A stretch of DNA of 64,000 nt from positions 1,035,982 through 1,099,981 of the forward strand of contig CAADRB010000017.1 in the NCBI GenBank assembly GCA_900708905.1, written 5' to 3'. Origin of the DNA: Hymenolepis diminuta. Its lineage: Eukaryota; Platyhelminthes; Cestoda; Cyclophyllidea; Hymenolepididae. A program made the translations under genes and the position numbers. This document shows positions 45,301-57,190 of the stretch, in pieces (position 1 is the stretch's first letter; each line of letters opens with the position of its first letter). The notes under the pieces are model-generated. The model did no database searches, was not told the DNA's origin, and saw nothing but the letters and a program-made list of their open reading frames with translations.

Positions 45301-46734
45301 TAATAGAAAGCTTTCGAGTGTTGATAGCCAACCATAGCAGTGAGTATATAGTGAAAGAAATATCACTGAGAAAATTTTAATGGTGGCTTAAACAAAGAAT
45401 ACCAAATTTTTGAATATGGTGGTTAAATAAGGTATTTGCTATGACTATATATGTAAAGAGTAAATGGGTGATGAATGGATATTTCTTGTCTGATAATCTG
45501 TATAAATCTTTGCTCAAACCAACCGGTAGCTTTGTGGCAGTAATAAAATAACTTGGAGTTTTTAAATATTTCGGTCTAAAAAGACCGTAAGAACAATCAC
45601 TGCTCCACCTTAAGAGAAATCATTAACTTTCAGGATACAAGTCTAAGCAGTTCATTCTTCCTAGTCTCTAAGAACTCTTGTATTGACCGTAATACGTATT
45701 CTTTATTCAATACGTTTAATTAAATTTATAAAATGCTATTGGTAGCCTAAATTTTAGTCCCTTAGCTTTCACAGAAGTGCCAAGTTACGCAATTCCCCTA
45801 TACAGCAATCTCACCGAAAATGACCAATAATAGAGGAGGACTATTGATAGATGCACAATACTGACACTTTAAGACAATTGGGAATTTAATTTTAGCGTTT
45901 TAAGCCCCTCATACAATGTATTTTTAAAGGACAAACAATATTGTAGCTATTCTATTATTAAGGGAATATTAATTTCCTTTTGGCTTAATCAAAATTTGTC
46001 CTCTAAATGGCGCCTCCATCTAGTTTAATTAGACTATCTGTCTCTCCTCTTCCCTCAATTGCCAAATTGCATTTGACATGGAATAGATACCCACGTCTGG
46101 TTTAAATGTCACCAGAAGAAGAAGAGGAAGAGAATTAGCTGGCCAGTAAAGCGGGGTATCTCATGTCACATAGAGGAAAGAGGGTGGAGAAAGAAGGTGG
46201 GGAAAATTGGAAGAGTCCAGAAGCATAATCTTCCCATGCGCATTAGTAGCTGGGACGTCCACTCTCTCATTCTCTCAGTATTTTTTGGATTTCATCTTTT
46301 TAGTCTTCCTCTGGGCGTGTAAACAAAAGTTGAAATTGGGTTCACTATTGGTTCAGATTTTTCTGGTGGTTGTATTTACTACTACATAGCATGAAGGGAG
46401 ATTTCTTGTTTAATTTGTGTAATTTTCCAAATAGCTTATTTTAGTTTTGCCAATCACAACAGGGAAATGTAAAGACTTATTTAAAAGATATTTATTTATT
46501 AAATGGAAATATAGTTTTGATTTTCATAGGAAATCGATATTACTATACAAAAAATGAAGTATTTATGACCTTTAATGATGAAACTGTTGTAAACTTCCAG
46601 TATACTATTTTAGAGTTTCTGATGATATTATTATAAAAACTCATAACTGTTAAATAGGGATAATATCACTAGGAACTTCTCCCAGATTGACTTTCATTGG
46701 GATATTTGCAAGCATTCATAAGATGAGTGACAAA

Positions 46735-46985
46735 CTGATTGACTTCTAAATATTCAAGAACGCTGCAAGTTGTCAGGATACTATGATGTTCGGAGATCAC
46801 TTATTTGAGGACAGTGCTGGTAATAGTTTATTACCAAGGTACATGCATAAATCGATCCGAAGATCAGGAAGAATAGTCATACAAAACTCAAATTCTTTAA
46901 TGGGTTTCTATAGTGTGAGAAACTGCAAGTGAATGCCTAAGCACAATTCCGATTTCAAATAAAATCCGAAGATTTAGTCTAAAAT
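46735..46985 (+). repeat. ATATTCAA-family repeat, copy 2
   Basis: CTAAATATTCAAGAACGCTG then CAAGTTGTCAGG, then later GAATGCCTAAGCACAATTCC followed by GATTTCAAATAAAATCC, matching copy 1 in order and spacing. Non-coding here. Confidence 0.35.
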
Positions 46986-47639
46986 ATACTACTCAAATGC
47001 TGGTGATATTATTTTGATTTTCAAGATGCATTTAGAGGAAAGGTCTAACCGATTTCCAGATAGCTAATTGATTCTCTTGTCCGAATCGTATGTAAATGAC
47101 GATAGTTTCTTAATTAAACAAAGGAAAGGCTTTATTCGTGTCACAAGTGATCTGCCTTATTCTTTTCGATCTGAGCCAGTAATTACTGTCGAGATTGCTG
47201 TTTTGAATGCAGGAATAAGGGACCGCAGTCATTTGCAGCTGCAAGATAAAATGAAAATAACATCGTCAGTATACTATAATCTTTAATTTTTTTTGAAAAT
47301 CACTAGGAAAAATTTGATTTCACACCTAACTAAAAACACGCTGAAATATGTTTATTACTTGCAGACATGTCTTAAATATATCTCGAATTGACTGTAACGC
47401 AAATCAAATTTTAAAAACACATTCATTATTCTCAAAATTAGGCCTTTTACCCTGGTACCACTTTCTGAATTATTGAGGGTCTTCTCTGAATCATAGTCTT
47501 CCTACCTGGCTTTATTCCAACCCATCCCATGCACACATACATCTGGATTCTAAGAACTTGGGAAAGAAAAGAGGGGATAGAGGAGCTGGGTGATGACATT
47601 TTAATTAGGAATGCACAAAAAACTGCCACTCTGCTGATA

Positions 47640-47960
47640 ATAATTGTTGAGAGGGGGAGGGGAAGTGGGAATGGAGGAGAAGGAGGGGAACTAACCGTGT
47701 CGTCTGCAATGCATGCGATAAAATTTCATGACCACCACTACAACTACCACTTGGTAAATGTCGGGTCCGCACGTAGTTCCATATACGCGTGTGCGGAAGG
47801 GTGACATTTTAAAGTATGGGATGTTGACGTTTTTCCTTATCACGGGGTACAGGGGGAGTACATATATGGCGACACAACGTGTGGTAGCTATAGGTCCGCG
47901 TTGTTTTTTTCTCTAGCTGGTACCAGATCTAGGTCTTACTGTGAAGTAGTTTATTTATTA
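47640..47960. other. GC-richer patch, possible regulatory DNA
   Basis: A purine-rich run (GAGGGGGAGGGGAAGTGGGA) followed by sequence with several CpGs (GTCGGGTCCGCACG, ATACGCGTGTGCGG), unusual against the AT-rich background. No exon found. The plus frame across it is low complexity. Confidence 0.25.
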
Positions 47961-48889
47961 ACAAAATATTAAACCAATAATTTATGGAGACTAAAGTGGA
48001 AAGGAAGAAAACTCGAAGTGATGAGAGAGTGATGCTTAATTGCAGTCGGAAGACAATGTCTGATAACGCTTAAGATATATCTCTTCGTCTGTCTGAGTAG
48101 TTATTCCCAAAATGAGGTTAATTTAACAATGCATAGAGCCATAGTGCATATAGAAAATGTAAAATTTAGTCAATTTGGTGTTGCTAGGATCAGTAAAATA
48201 GCCCTGCTAGTGATCATCCAGAGAGTTAATGCATTTACCTCTTCCTAGTAAGAAACTCATTTAGTTGCTCAAAATTTGACCATGTCGAGCATTTGCAATT
48301 TTTCAATAAGCACTGAACGTACGACCTTCGATTTTTTAGAGGTACATGCTGGCTACAATATCATCCAATCACACATCTTAGACATTAGTGTAGAAGTATA
48401 TATATTTTATTTGTAGAACAGTATCCAGAAGTGAGAAAGTGCCATATCTTGATATTGGTTGAAAAACTTTAGTGAGGTCATTCCTGATCGATTATCGAAT
48501 AATTTTTCGATTAATGGTATAATTTTAATAATTGAATGCATCATTAAACTTCAATTTATATGAATTACTTTATTTACCTCTCAGTAACTTGAAAGATATT
48601 AAATTAGGAGTATCCTCACCGGATGGAAGAACTAATATCAAATATTATATCAAGTAAATTAGGAAAAAAATTATACGGATATGTAAGTGAGTAAAGCAAG
48701 AATGTTTTGCATATAAAAATAATGTTTTTAATAAAATAAATATAATCTAAATCCTAAAACATTATTTAACTTCTAGCATGCTCCTTATGAATCTCTAATA
48801 TTTTATTATTACAATTTTATGTTTAAAAGGGGTTTTCGTATGCAAATAAGAGGAATAATCAATACCTCTGGTTTATAACCTCCCACTGC

Positions 48890-49500
48890 TGTGTATTATT
48901 CAGCAACAGACTGTCCCAATAAAAAAGGCGCCACTAAACCACTTTATCCCCTCCCGCTACATTAAATGCCTTTAGTGGTTATCCGTCACCACTACCCCTA
49001 CCACTCCCACCACTTCCAGGTAATATTGTTTTTTTCCCTCCCACACTCAACCAATAGCCAGTAAATGGCAATGGCGCCAGTCACCAGCGATTCTGCAGGT
49101 AGATAACCACAAACCCATCTATCCACAACAACAGGTTGGTTGGTTGATTGGTTTGTTAAAGTAAATTATTTTCTCTCGTTCTCATCCACTAACTATGAGT
49201 GAGTTTGTTTGCTGTTAGCCTGCCTACGTATGTTTACTATGGTAGGAGGAAGAGGGAAATGATAAGCGGGCAGCAGGTTGGCAGTCAGTAAATGAGTCCA
49301 TTTGAGTAAATAAATGTTGATGGGCAGGCAGGCACGTATGCATGGATACGTAGATGTGCTCACTGGCACACTGTCACTAAGGGAAATAGGGACTGGCGCC
49401 AATACCATTTGGGTTAATGCACAACCGCGATTATAGTGACCAGAACTAACCGCTCAGCCTATCCACCTCTCTCTATCTCTCATTCTCCTCCCATTCACTG
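48890..49500. other. GC-richer patch with low AT decay, possible conserved non-coding DNA
   Basis: Includes CCACCACTTCC-type tracts, several GGCGCC palindromes (about 48926, 49073, 49394), and runs of GTTGGTTGGTTG and AGGCAGGCAGGC. No splice-bounded frame. Its compositional difference from both flanks suggests constraint or a distinct origin, but the sequence alone cannot decide. Confidence 0.25.
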
Positions 49501-52500
49501 TCAATTTACTGTTGACATTAATTCCCAATTTTAATGCTTTTTGTCCATACTGAAATGATTTTTAATTTCTATTTCTAAATCAATTGCTCAGATTAATATA
49601 TCGATTTTCTTAAAGTTTTCGAACTTTTCAGTTGAAAATAAATTTTGTTTTAAAGAATCTAATAGACTCAGTTTTAGATTCAAATTACTCAGTGGTTATT
49701 CGCAAAACCGACTGGCTAATTAGTTTATACTGTCATGGATATAAGCGTGACAAAGATTTATAGATAAGAGTAGCTTTTTGATAACGGCTGCTAAAGATAT
49801 AGTCGGAATAAGAAAAAATTTTAATTAAAATTAATTAAAAGAGGTATCAGTATTAACCATTACCATATAGCTATCAACCTTGCAGTTAATACTACGTTAA
49901 CTGCATTACATATATAATCAAAATATATCCTATTTCCTTGCAAAATATTAAATTTTCGACGGAAGATTCAAAGATAGTTAGCACTAATATTTAAAAACTT
50001 TCATTTCCAATTTATTAATCGAAGTTAAAACTTGCTTAAAAACTGGATCATAAGTTCTTAGTCTGTTGACCTTATTTATTTATTTAAAATTTGACCTTAT
50101 GATCTCCTGATTCTCACTTCTATTATCTAAATATTCCTTCGTAAAGGCGAACATGCCTCCTCCCAAGGAACTCACTACTCTTATATGTTCGAGTGTTTTT
50201 TCATGATAAAAGGTAGTAAAAATCGTCGTCCTCTGCTAGGGAAAATTAATATATTGTGGCCAAGGGAGAGACAAAATGTATTGAGGCCTCTTTCTTGGAA
50301 AATATCTCGTTATATCATCCAACCCGATTTTACCAGTGGGTTTTATCATTCTTAACTCTGCATGTGAGTATCTATGTGAGTATATTTTGAATAACAATCA
50401 TTATATTTTGCCACAATATTTAATTGCAATGCTATTGTTCTTCCGATCAAATCTAGCTTTACACTGTCATGGACTCGGATGGTTAAGTTAAATTTAATGA
50501 GCACATAAACCGTTCCTGAATTTTACAAATTGTGACTCTTATTTTCTGAGTCTAAATAGGTGCTTCCTCTGTTATCCATAAACGGTGATATTAAATTCAT
50601 TTACCAGAAAATTTATGGTAACTTGGTTACATTAGCTGAAGACAAGGAGGTCCACTACCGCCCCTGCCAGTGTAATTCACATTTTAAGGGGAAAATTTAA
50701 TTTTATTACTACCTGATCAATAAGACCTCCACACTTTAAGTACCTCCTATTGTTTGTGGTGCATTAAAAAAACTTGAGATGGAGAAACTCTCATCCATCG
50801 TAAAAGATGAAATATGGGTCTTACACGAGGACATAAATACACGAAGAGGCCCGAATTTGCATACTCTCTTCACATTTTGGAACTTTAGGCAAATGTAATT
50901 GATGAACACTTAAATCAGTGAAGCAAAACACTGGGCTTTCAAACTTTCAAAAGAATCAAAACCGTGAAGAATGTCTTAAAGAATCGCAGAATTGAAACAA
51001 AACTAATGGTTTTCGAGAAGAAATCGATTTTATACAAGATGAGAACGCTGAGTACAAAGAAAAAGCTGACTTATTATTTAAATATCATATGAGGCTTCGT
51101 CTTTTTTAAAATTATCCAAGAGATGGGATATTACTATTATTCAACTTAAATGATAAATGAAAGGAGTAAAGCTTCTTTTACTGAAAATCATACTTCCAAA
51201 TTAGGACTAAGTAGAACAATGCGACTGTGAGCTTTGCTATGTTAAGAAAATCGTTGGTCGTGTCATCTATTTTCCCTTGGATGTAAGTCGATGCAGTCGA
51301 CCACGAGGTTAGGTTAATCGATCATTAGAAGTCAAATAATCAGAGTCAATTTTTAAAACATTGAATAGTGAGCTGGTTCTCTTAGAAGAATCTAGACATC
51401 TTAAAGCTACAATAATTAAAGTAAGGTAAGACTTTGGTTCTCTGACTTCATTACCTGTTCCCTTCTAACCCCTTCCACCGCTATAAACCCTAGTGAATAC
51501 GTTTACTATTCTCCTTATCCGAAGTTTTTGCATTGCCGATAGCAATAACATTAGCGATGTATTTCAGATTGTATATCAGAATGCAAATTCAAAATGTCGG
51601 TAATTCAGAATGCATCCGAATTGGAAACCAATCTAACATCTTATTTGGCGTATCTAGAGATACATTCCGTAAACATGAACATACATAATTTGAACAAGAA
51701 AATAAAAAAGAAGAGAAACGTGTTTCGGCCACTTTTAACGCAAACTAGCAAAATTTCATTCAAATTATTAAAAAAAATTTGAACATATACCAAGTATTCT
51801 GGGAATCAAAAGAGGCGAGAAGAGAAATAACTCCGAATTCCGAAGTGGTAGGAAGTTTGTTGCAGAGCAAACAAACACGTGTAATTTGAATAAAACAATT
51901 TGTATTTACTTACATAAAGACTTGTTAAAACCTTAACAATTAATCTGTTCGCTGGTTTACATGAATTCTTTGCAAAAATATACTTTTGGTAAAACATATT
52001 AACATCGCATGTTAATTTTTGGAGTTAAAATTTAAATCTAACTCACCATCAATAGGACAATTTTTATATTACAGAAATGTATAACTAATTTCCATTTAAG
52101 TGGAAATGTTTATGGATTGAGTATAATCAAATATTCAATTAAGTAAATGGTTTTTTTATAACTCTGAATGTTGGGGATTTGAAATCCCCCAAAAAATCAG
52201 GAATCAAATAATGAAAATTAGGGAAATTTAAATGTCATTAAAAAGGTGACAAAAATAAATCGCACCTCTTGATGCCTTGACCCCATCTACTTGTACTCCA
52301 TCATTTCATTCGTTGATAGTATTCGTTATTGTTTGCCATTTTCAGACGCTATTTTATGATTAAAATTGGAAATTTTTTCCCCACTTTGACATTGCATATA
52401 ATAATACCTACAGATATCAACTATGTTTATTGTTTTGGAAAGAATATAGAATATAAGTTGAAATTTTTACTCAGTGTTCAACGAAACTCCCATAATTCCC

Positions 52501-52739
52501 TGAAATTTTCATCTTTGAAAGTTGCTTGCTGCAGTATCACCGTTAAATATCGATTTTCTTATAAATATTATCTATTTCATGGAAGAATTTACAAACTACA
52601 GTCATCGGAAATATCTAAACATAAGAAACAGTAAAATAGTATAATAAGGAAAGAAACGGGAGATATTAATAAAATTAAATGAAGAAATCAGGGGGTAGAG
52701 CGTCTTATTTCCTTTCCCTTCTGAAGTAAATGGGTTGAT
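49501..52739. other. Non-coding, nothing recognised
   Basis: Very AT-rich; the frames present are Asn/Ile/Lys/Phe-rich products of base composition. Confidence 0.5.
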
Positions 52740-53110
52740 AAATTCCTCATTAGAGGTACAATTTACTCTGCAATGTTCTATTTTTCAAATTGCGTGACTT
52801 GAATACCAAGTTTCTGGGCGAGTTCATGACCGCAATATTCACAGCTTGTTGACCAGCTTACTTACTTAACTCATTGGCTATGCCACTTCGATTCACTTGC
52901 CTTTTCTTACAGTAAAATAAAGGAATTTTGCAAGCTTTTACCATATCTTAAGAAAATACTTGTTCGTTACCTATTGTAAATAAAAAAAGCACATTTTCAT
53001 TTGCGGAGGGCATCAGAACTCAGGGAAATTTGAGGCTGTTCAATATCAGGGCATTTTTAACAAAACAGAGTTCACTTGTGAACTGTAATAGTAAGAATAC
53101 ACAATCATTT
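52740..53110 (+). repeat. TTGACCAG-family dispersed repeat, long copy
   Basis: The head GTTCATGACCGCAATATTCA then CAGCTTGTTGACCAGC is followed by AAGAAAATACTTGTTCGTTA, then GGGAAATTTGAGGCTGTTCA, then AACAGAGTTCACTTG. The second half is repeated at 53811-54090, and the head and end blocks at 30.5-30.7 kb. Confidence 0.5.
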
Positions 53111-53769
53111 TCTAAAATAAACCAAACTGCTGATGATAGTCAATGCATCAAGTAAAGATAATATCTAAAACGACTTGGAAAAGGTCTTCAGTAATGACTT
53201 AAGTGATACAATATATCATGAAGTTTCAGAATTCTTTATTGGAGATCATTTGATTAATAGTACTTGATTTTATCGCTCAATTCAAATGTGGTGAAATGAT
53301 GGAGATTTAATTACTTCAGAATGGATGACGGATGGCCTCTTAAAATTTACCATTGTAAGTCTTCAAATTCAAGTCTCAGGAACAAAAATCACGCTCGATG
53401 AATTAGTTCTAAGGCATTTTGCTTTACGATGAATAGTGTAAATATATAAAACGTGTCCTTTTGGAATTTAATGCATTCGAGTAGCATTCCTTAGGTTAAC
53501 CAGAGCTGCGTATGGAACGGTCTCAGACCACTTGATTTGCAGGTGATTGCAAGAACGTGTAATCCATCTCTCATAAATAAAAGTCTTGAAATTGCATGGG
53601 ATGTATTAAGCTTTCCTATTTCTCATAGAATGAGTATTATTAATTAATTTGTAAGGTCATAAGTAATGATTAAAGTAGTAGTTAGATTTCACAAATATTT
53701 TAGGCGTAAAATTGCGATTTTTGTAATTTTTCACACTCAGATGTCATTCTTTAGCTCTTAAGGTGCCTT

Positions 53770-54090
53770 TACACCCAACTGTCTGTGCCAAATCCAGATC
53801 TAGGAAGGGGAGTTTTGAAAGCTATTACCATATTTTAGGAAAATACTTGTTTATTAACTATTGTAAAAAAAAACACCATTTTCATCTTAGGAATGCATTA
53901 GAACTTAGGGAAATTTGAAGCTGTTCAATATTGATTAGGGCAATGAATCAAGTAGTCGAAAATGAAGCCAGGGTATCGGAAGGATCCTAACAAAATTAAC
54001 CTTCAGATATGTTCACCTTCTAATGGCTAATGCGCGAGCAGATGATAAAACCTGACAGATTTCTAACATATCAGAGCTCACTAGAATTTA
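53770..54090 (+). repeat. TTGACCAG-family dispersed repeat, second-half copy
   Basis: ATATTTTAGGAAAATACTTG then TTTATTAACTATTGTA, then CTTAGGGAAATTTGAAGCTG and TTCAATATTGAT align with 52940-53045 at high identity. A GAGCTCACTAG end block lies near 54075. Confidence 0.5.
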
Positions 54091-55965
54091 AATTATATTA
54101 TGCTATATCAGTAAATCAAGTTAAACTCTCGCTCTTTGTGGATTATTACCCCATTACCACTTCTTTTGCATTTAAATAAACATTTCTAACTAAATATAAC
54201 TTGATTTTAGCATCAAATAACTGACCAATAGTGGCTGTTATACTGGAAAATGCTTCAATGAATTTTCTTCTGTCACATCTAAACTGTCATACCTATTGCC
54301 TTGACATCACAATTCGGTTCATTTTCAAATGTACTTCAAATAGTATAAAATATATACCGAAATGAAATATTTGATGAATATTTTCATTTACGGTAGATTA
54401 TCTTGTAATCAGGGGAGCTCATTTGAATATTTATGTAAAATAAATTCGTTTTCATATTTTCTTCGAAAAAGCTATCTTTCATCTGCATACATTCAAATAA
54501 TGAAACTGCTAGCTCGATCATATTAATATCGAATATAAAATATTCATTAATATATTTGAACTAAATGAATTTTGTATTCTAAAATGGAGGGTAAATATAT
54601 AACAATTACTTTTAAAGATCTCAAAAGTTTCAAATATTCAAAACGTGCCAAGATGTCGGAAGACCAGAAGTTCGAAAAACACTTGAAGGCAAAAATATTG
54701 ATGAAGTGTTTCGGAACGATATATTCATATCAGTGGAAATATCATCAAGAATCTTCATTCAAAATACGGGATTGAGTGTTCTATAGCGGATTCCCGGTGA
54801 AAGGAATTACCGTTTCCCGTTTAAATTAGAATTAAAATTCAAATAATACTTTATATTTAATAGCCCTTTCACCTTCTCTTACATAAAATAACCGAAGGAA
54901 TTTATAATCATTTAAATTTAAAATAAAAAGTTACTTCTCATTTACTAACAGAGCTCAAAAATCAAATTCCACTTACCCGATGATGCCTCACACCTCACCT
55001 CTGGAACAGCGGTTTACTGAATATCGCAAACAACATTTTCACCTTAACAGATGTCCCAATTTTAACACTTATGCAGTGATTTAAACAAAAGTTTCATATT
55101 AGTCTTCAAATAAATTTAATAAAAATGGGTCATTTATCTTCCCTGTGCTCAATATTTGCTTTAAAATATTATTTAATCAAGGTTTATTTGCTGTATTAAC
55201 ACTTATCACAATATTGTTAAAGTGATATCAAGTTCGGTTACTATTGACATCTGAATAAGACGGCGTGAAAGGGATTTTCCAATCAGACAAGAGAATGGAA
55301 TCAAGTGGCCAATGAATATCTCTCCACCGTCATTTTTGCGGTTTGCGGTTTGTGTGATAGGTAAATGCAGCTGAGCCTAGCCAATCACCAGCCAGTTTGA
55401 GGTTTTGCATGCATTTGTACAATTTGTATTTCAATCAAAAATTCATATAGGGGAACAATGAAAAACTGCATTACTTATACTAAATCAAGTAAGCAAAAGG
55501 ATGATTACTTCACAAAAATAAAAACCGAAACATACATTTTTCTCACTATGCAGTTTCATTTTACCTATAAAATTAAATTTCGGTCAAAGTTGGCTGACAT
55601 TTTATTATGAAAAGTAGGTAAACAGCTTATGGAGTTCTGCTAATTTATAATTCTTATCTCTCGTACCTTTCCTGAGCTTAAGTTGCGAACTACGGAAAAT
55701 GGTCTAGGATCATTAATTTTCTCAATCACTGGAAGAAAAAGATAAATTGTAGAGTCAAGATCAACTCTTCTTGATTAAAAGATCGGTGAATAAGCACTGA
55801 ATATTGTATACAAGCATTTCCTTTGAACCGGAGGACGGATAATGAAATTTGACTTTTGGAAGGTGAATTACTCATTTACTAAAAATTATACAACCCGAAC
55901 TTGAAAGTCAAATGAAGTAAGGCTATTTAATACCTTGACGTTGCTCTATGTGCAGACATATACTA
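54091..55965. other. Non-coding, nothing firm
   Basis: The 67-codon plus frame at 54572-54775 overlaps a relative of the ATATTCAA repeat and is not credited as a gene. The remainder is AT-rich. Confidence 0.45.
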
Positions 55966-57190
55966 GTTGTGTAAGGCATCTGAGAACACCCTATATGCGT
56001 TCAGAAAAACAGAAAATAAAACAGATAACGGCTGAAATTTACAATTTCCTATAACAAAACAAATAAACACAACACATTATTAACCCAGATTCCATTCTTC
56101 CATATATTTACTTCTTCGGGTCCTATCACTCACTCAATTCGAGTCCGAAGGCGATTGCAAGTTTTCATCAAGTGGTCTTTATTGATGCCCTCCTTAGCTC
56201 GGGCTATTGCTTCCATGAGAGAGGATTTGGTGTTATGGGGATGCTTATTGACTTCCTTTTCAACCACGCCCCACCCAGTCTCACACATAATAATGGGAAG
56301 GATTAAGGTCTGGTGAGTTAGGACGCCATAGTTTGGTGTGACATGGCGATGAAACTTCTCGGCCATCCATATAATGCTGGATTTTGAGAGCTAAATGGGA
56401 TGGAACCGAACCTTGTAGGAAGACATGGGGTCTTCCTCCATTGACTATCCTGTCTATCCAAGGTGGCTTAACAATGGTTAACAATGGGCATTTGCATCTG
56501 CATCGACTCTAAGACCCCGTGGAAAAGATGGAGGAGTCATGATGTGGCCTTCTCTCCAAACAACATGGAAAAGAATTACTGTTGGTGGAGATTTCGTGCA
56601 CACGCATAACAGTTGGAACTTAAGTGTGGTCCGCACATACATAGCCATCTATCATTTCTTCGAGTGACTTTTGCATCCCGGTGGAAGTTTTTTGCGTGAG
56701 AGAAAATCCAGAGACATTCTTGTTCTTCTAGCTACTTGAATTTGTTTAAGAGTGGTTCTGCACTCGTTAAACGATTCCCTTGAGTTGCTTTTGTCAAAAT
56801 AAACTGACGACCTCGATTAAGAACATACGATTTGTATCCAAGGTCACGCTGAAGAACATTCCTTATTGTTCCCTCAGAAACTTGAAGATGTTTGGGAAGA
56901 TGTGGTGCATAGACTTCCCAACATTTTCGTCCATCATGCCATGCCATGCACTTTTCTCACAAACTCGGATGTTCTGAGTGAGTCAGGAGAGCGTTGATAA
57001 TGTCCTTATCTCTTCCTCTTTGCGACCAACTCATTTCCAATGTTTCCATTCATTCGCCGCCCTTCTAACTTTGTGAAGGAAAAATCTGGTGAATTTGAGA
57101 TATTTTGCAATTTCCAAATTCCTGAGTTTTGCTTCAATAGACAACATTACAGCGCGTGTTATAGTTATGAGTTATTAGTAGTAGTATCTG
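55966..57190 (-). mobile_element. Tc1/mariner-type DNA transposon, dead, copy 2
   Basis: Same element as 32092-33335, same strand, with the same broken transposase frames (56130-56366, 56281-56484, 56732-56947) and the same lost catalytic Asp (FLQGSVPSH). From 56071 to 57104 I see no difference from copy 1. Outside that the two copies differ at many positions within about 100 bp on the left and 60 bp on the right. The sharp change from identity to divergence argues against simple recent transposition. Confidence 0.8.

Larger units (their letters stand above)
40496..47639. other. Gene-free interval with dispersed repeats
   Basis: No frame here has splice context or family resemblance. Near 41655-41705 is a poor copy of the TTGACCAG family (CATATCTGCGATACATAGAT then CTTGTTAACTAGTG). 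Two related repeats at 42.2 and 46.75 kb are listed separately. Confidence 0.5.

Noticed and set aside
47529..47804. 91-codon plus-strand open frame with Gly/Arg-rich part
   Set aside because: Openness comes from the GGAGGGG purine tract; no homologue recognised and no splice sites.
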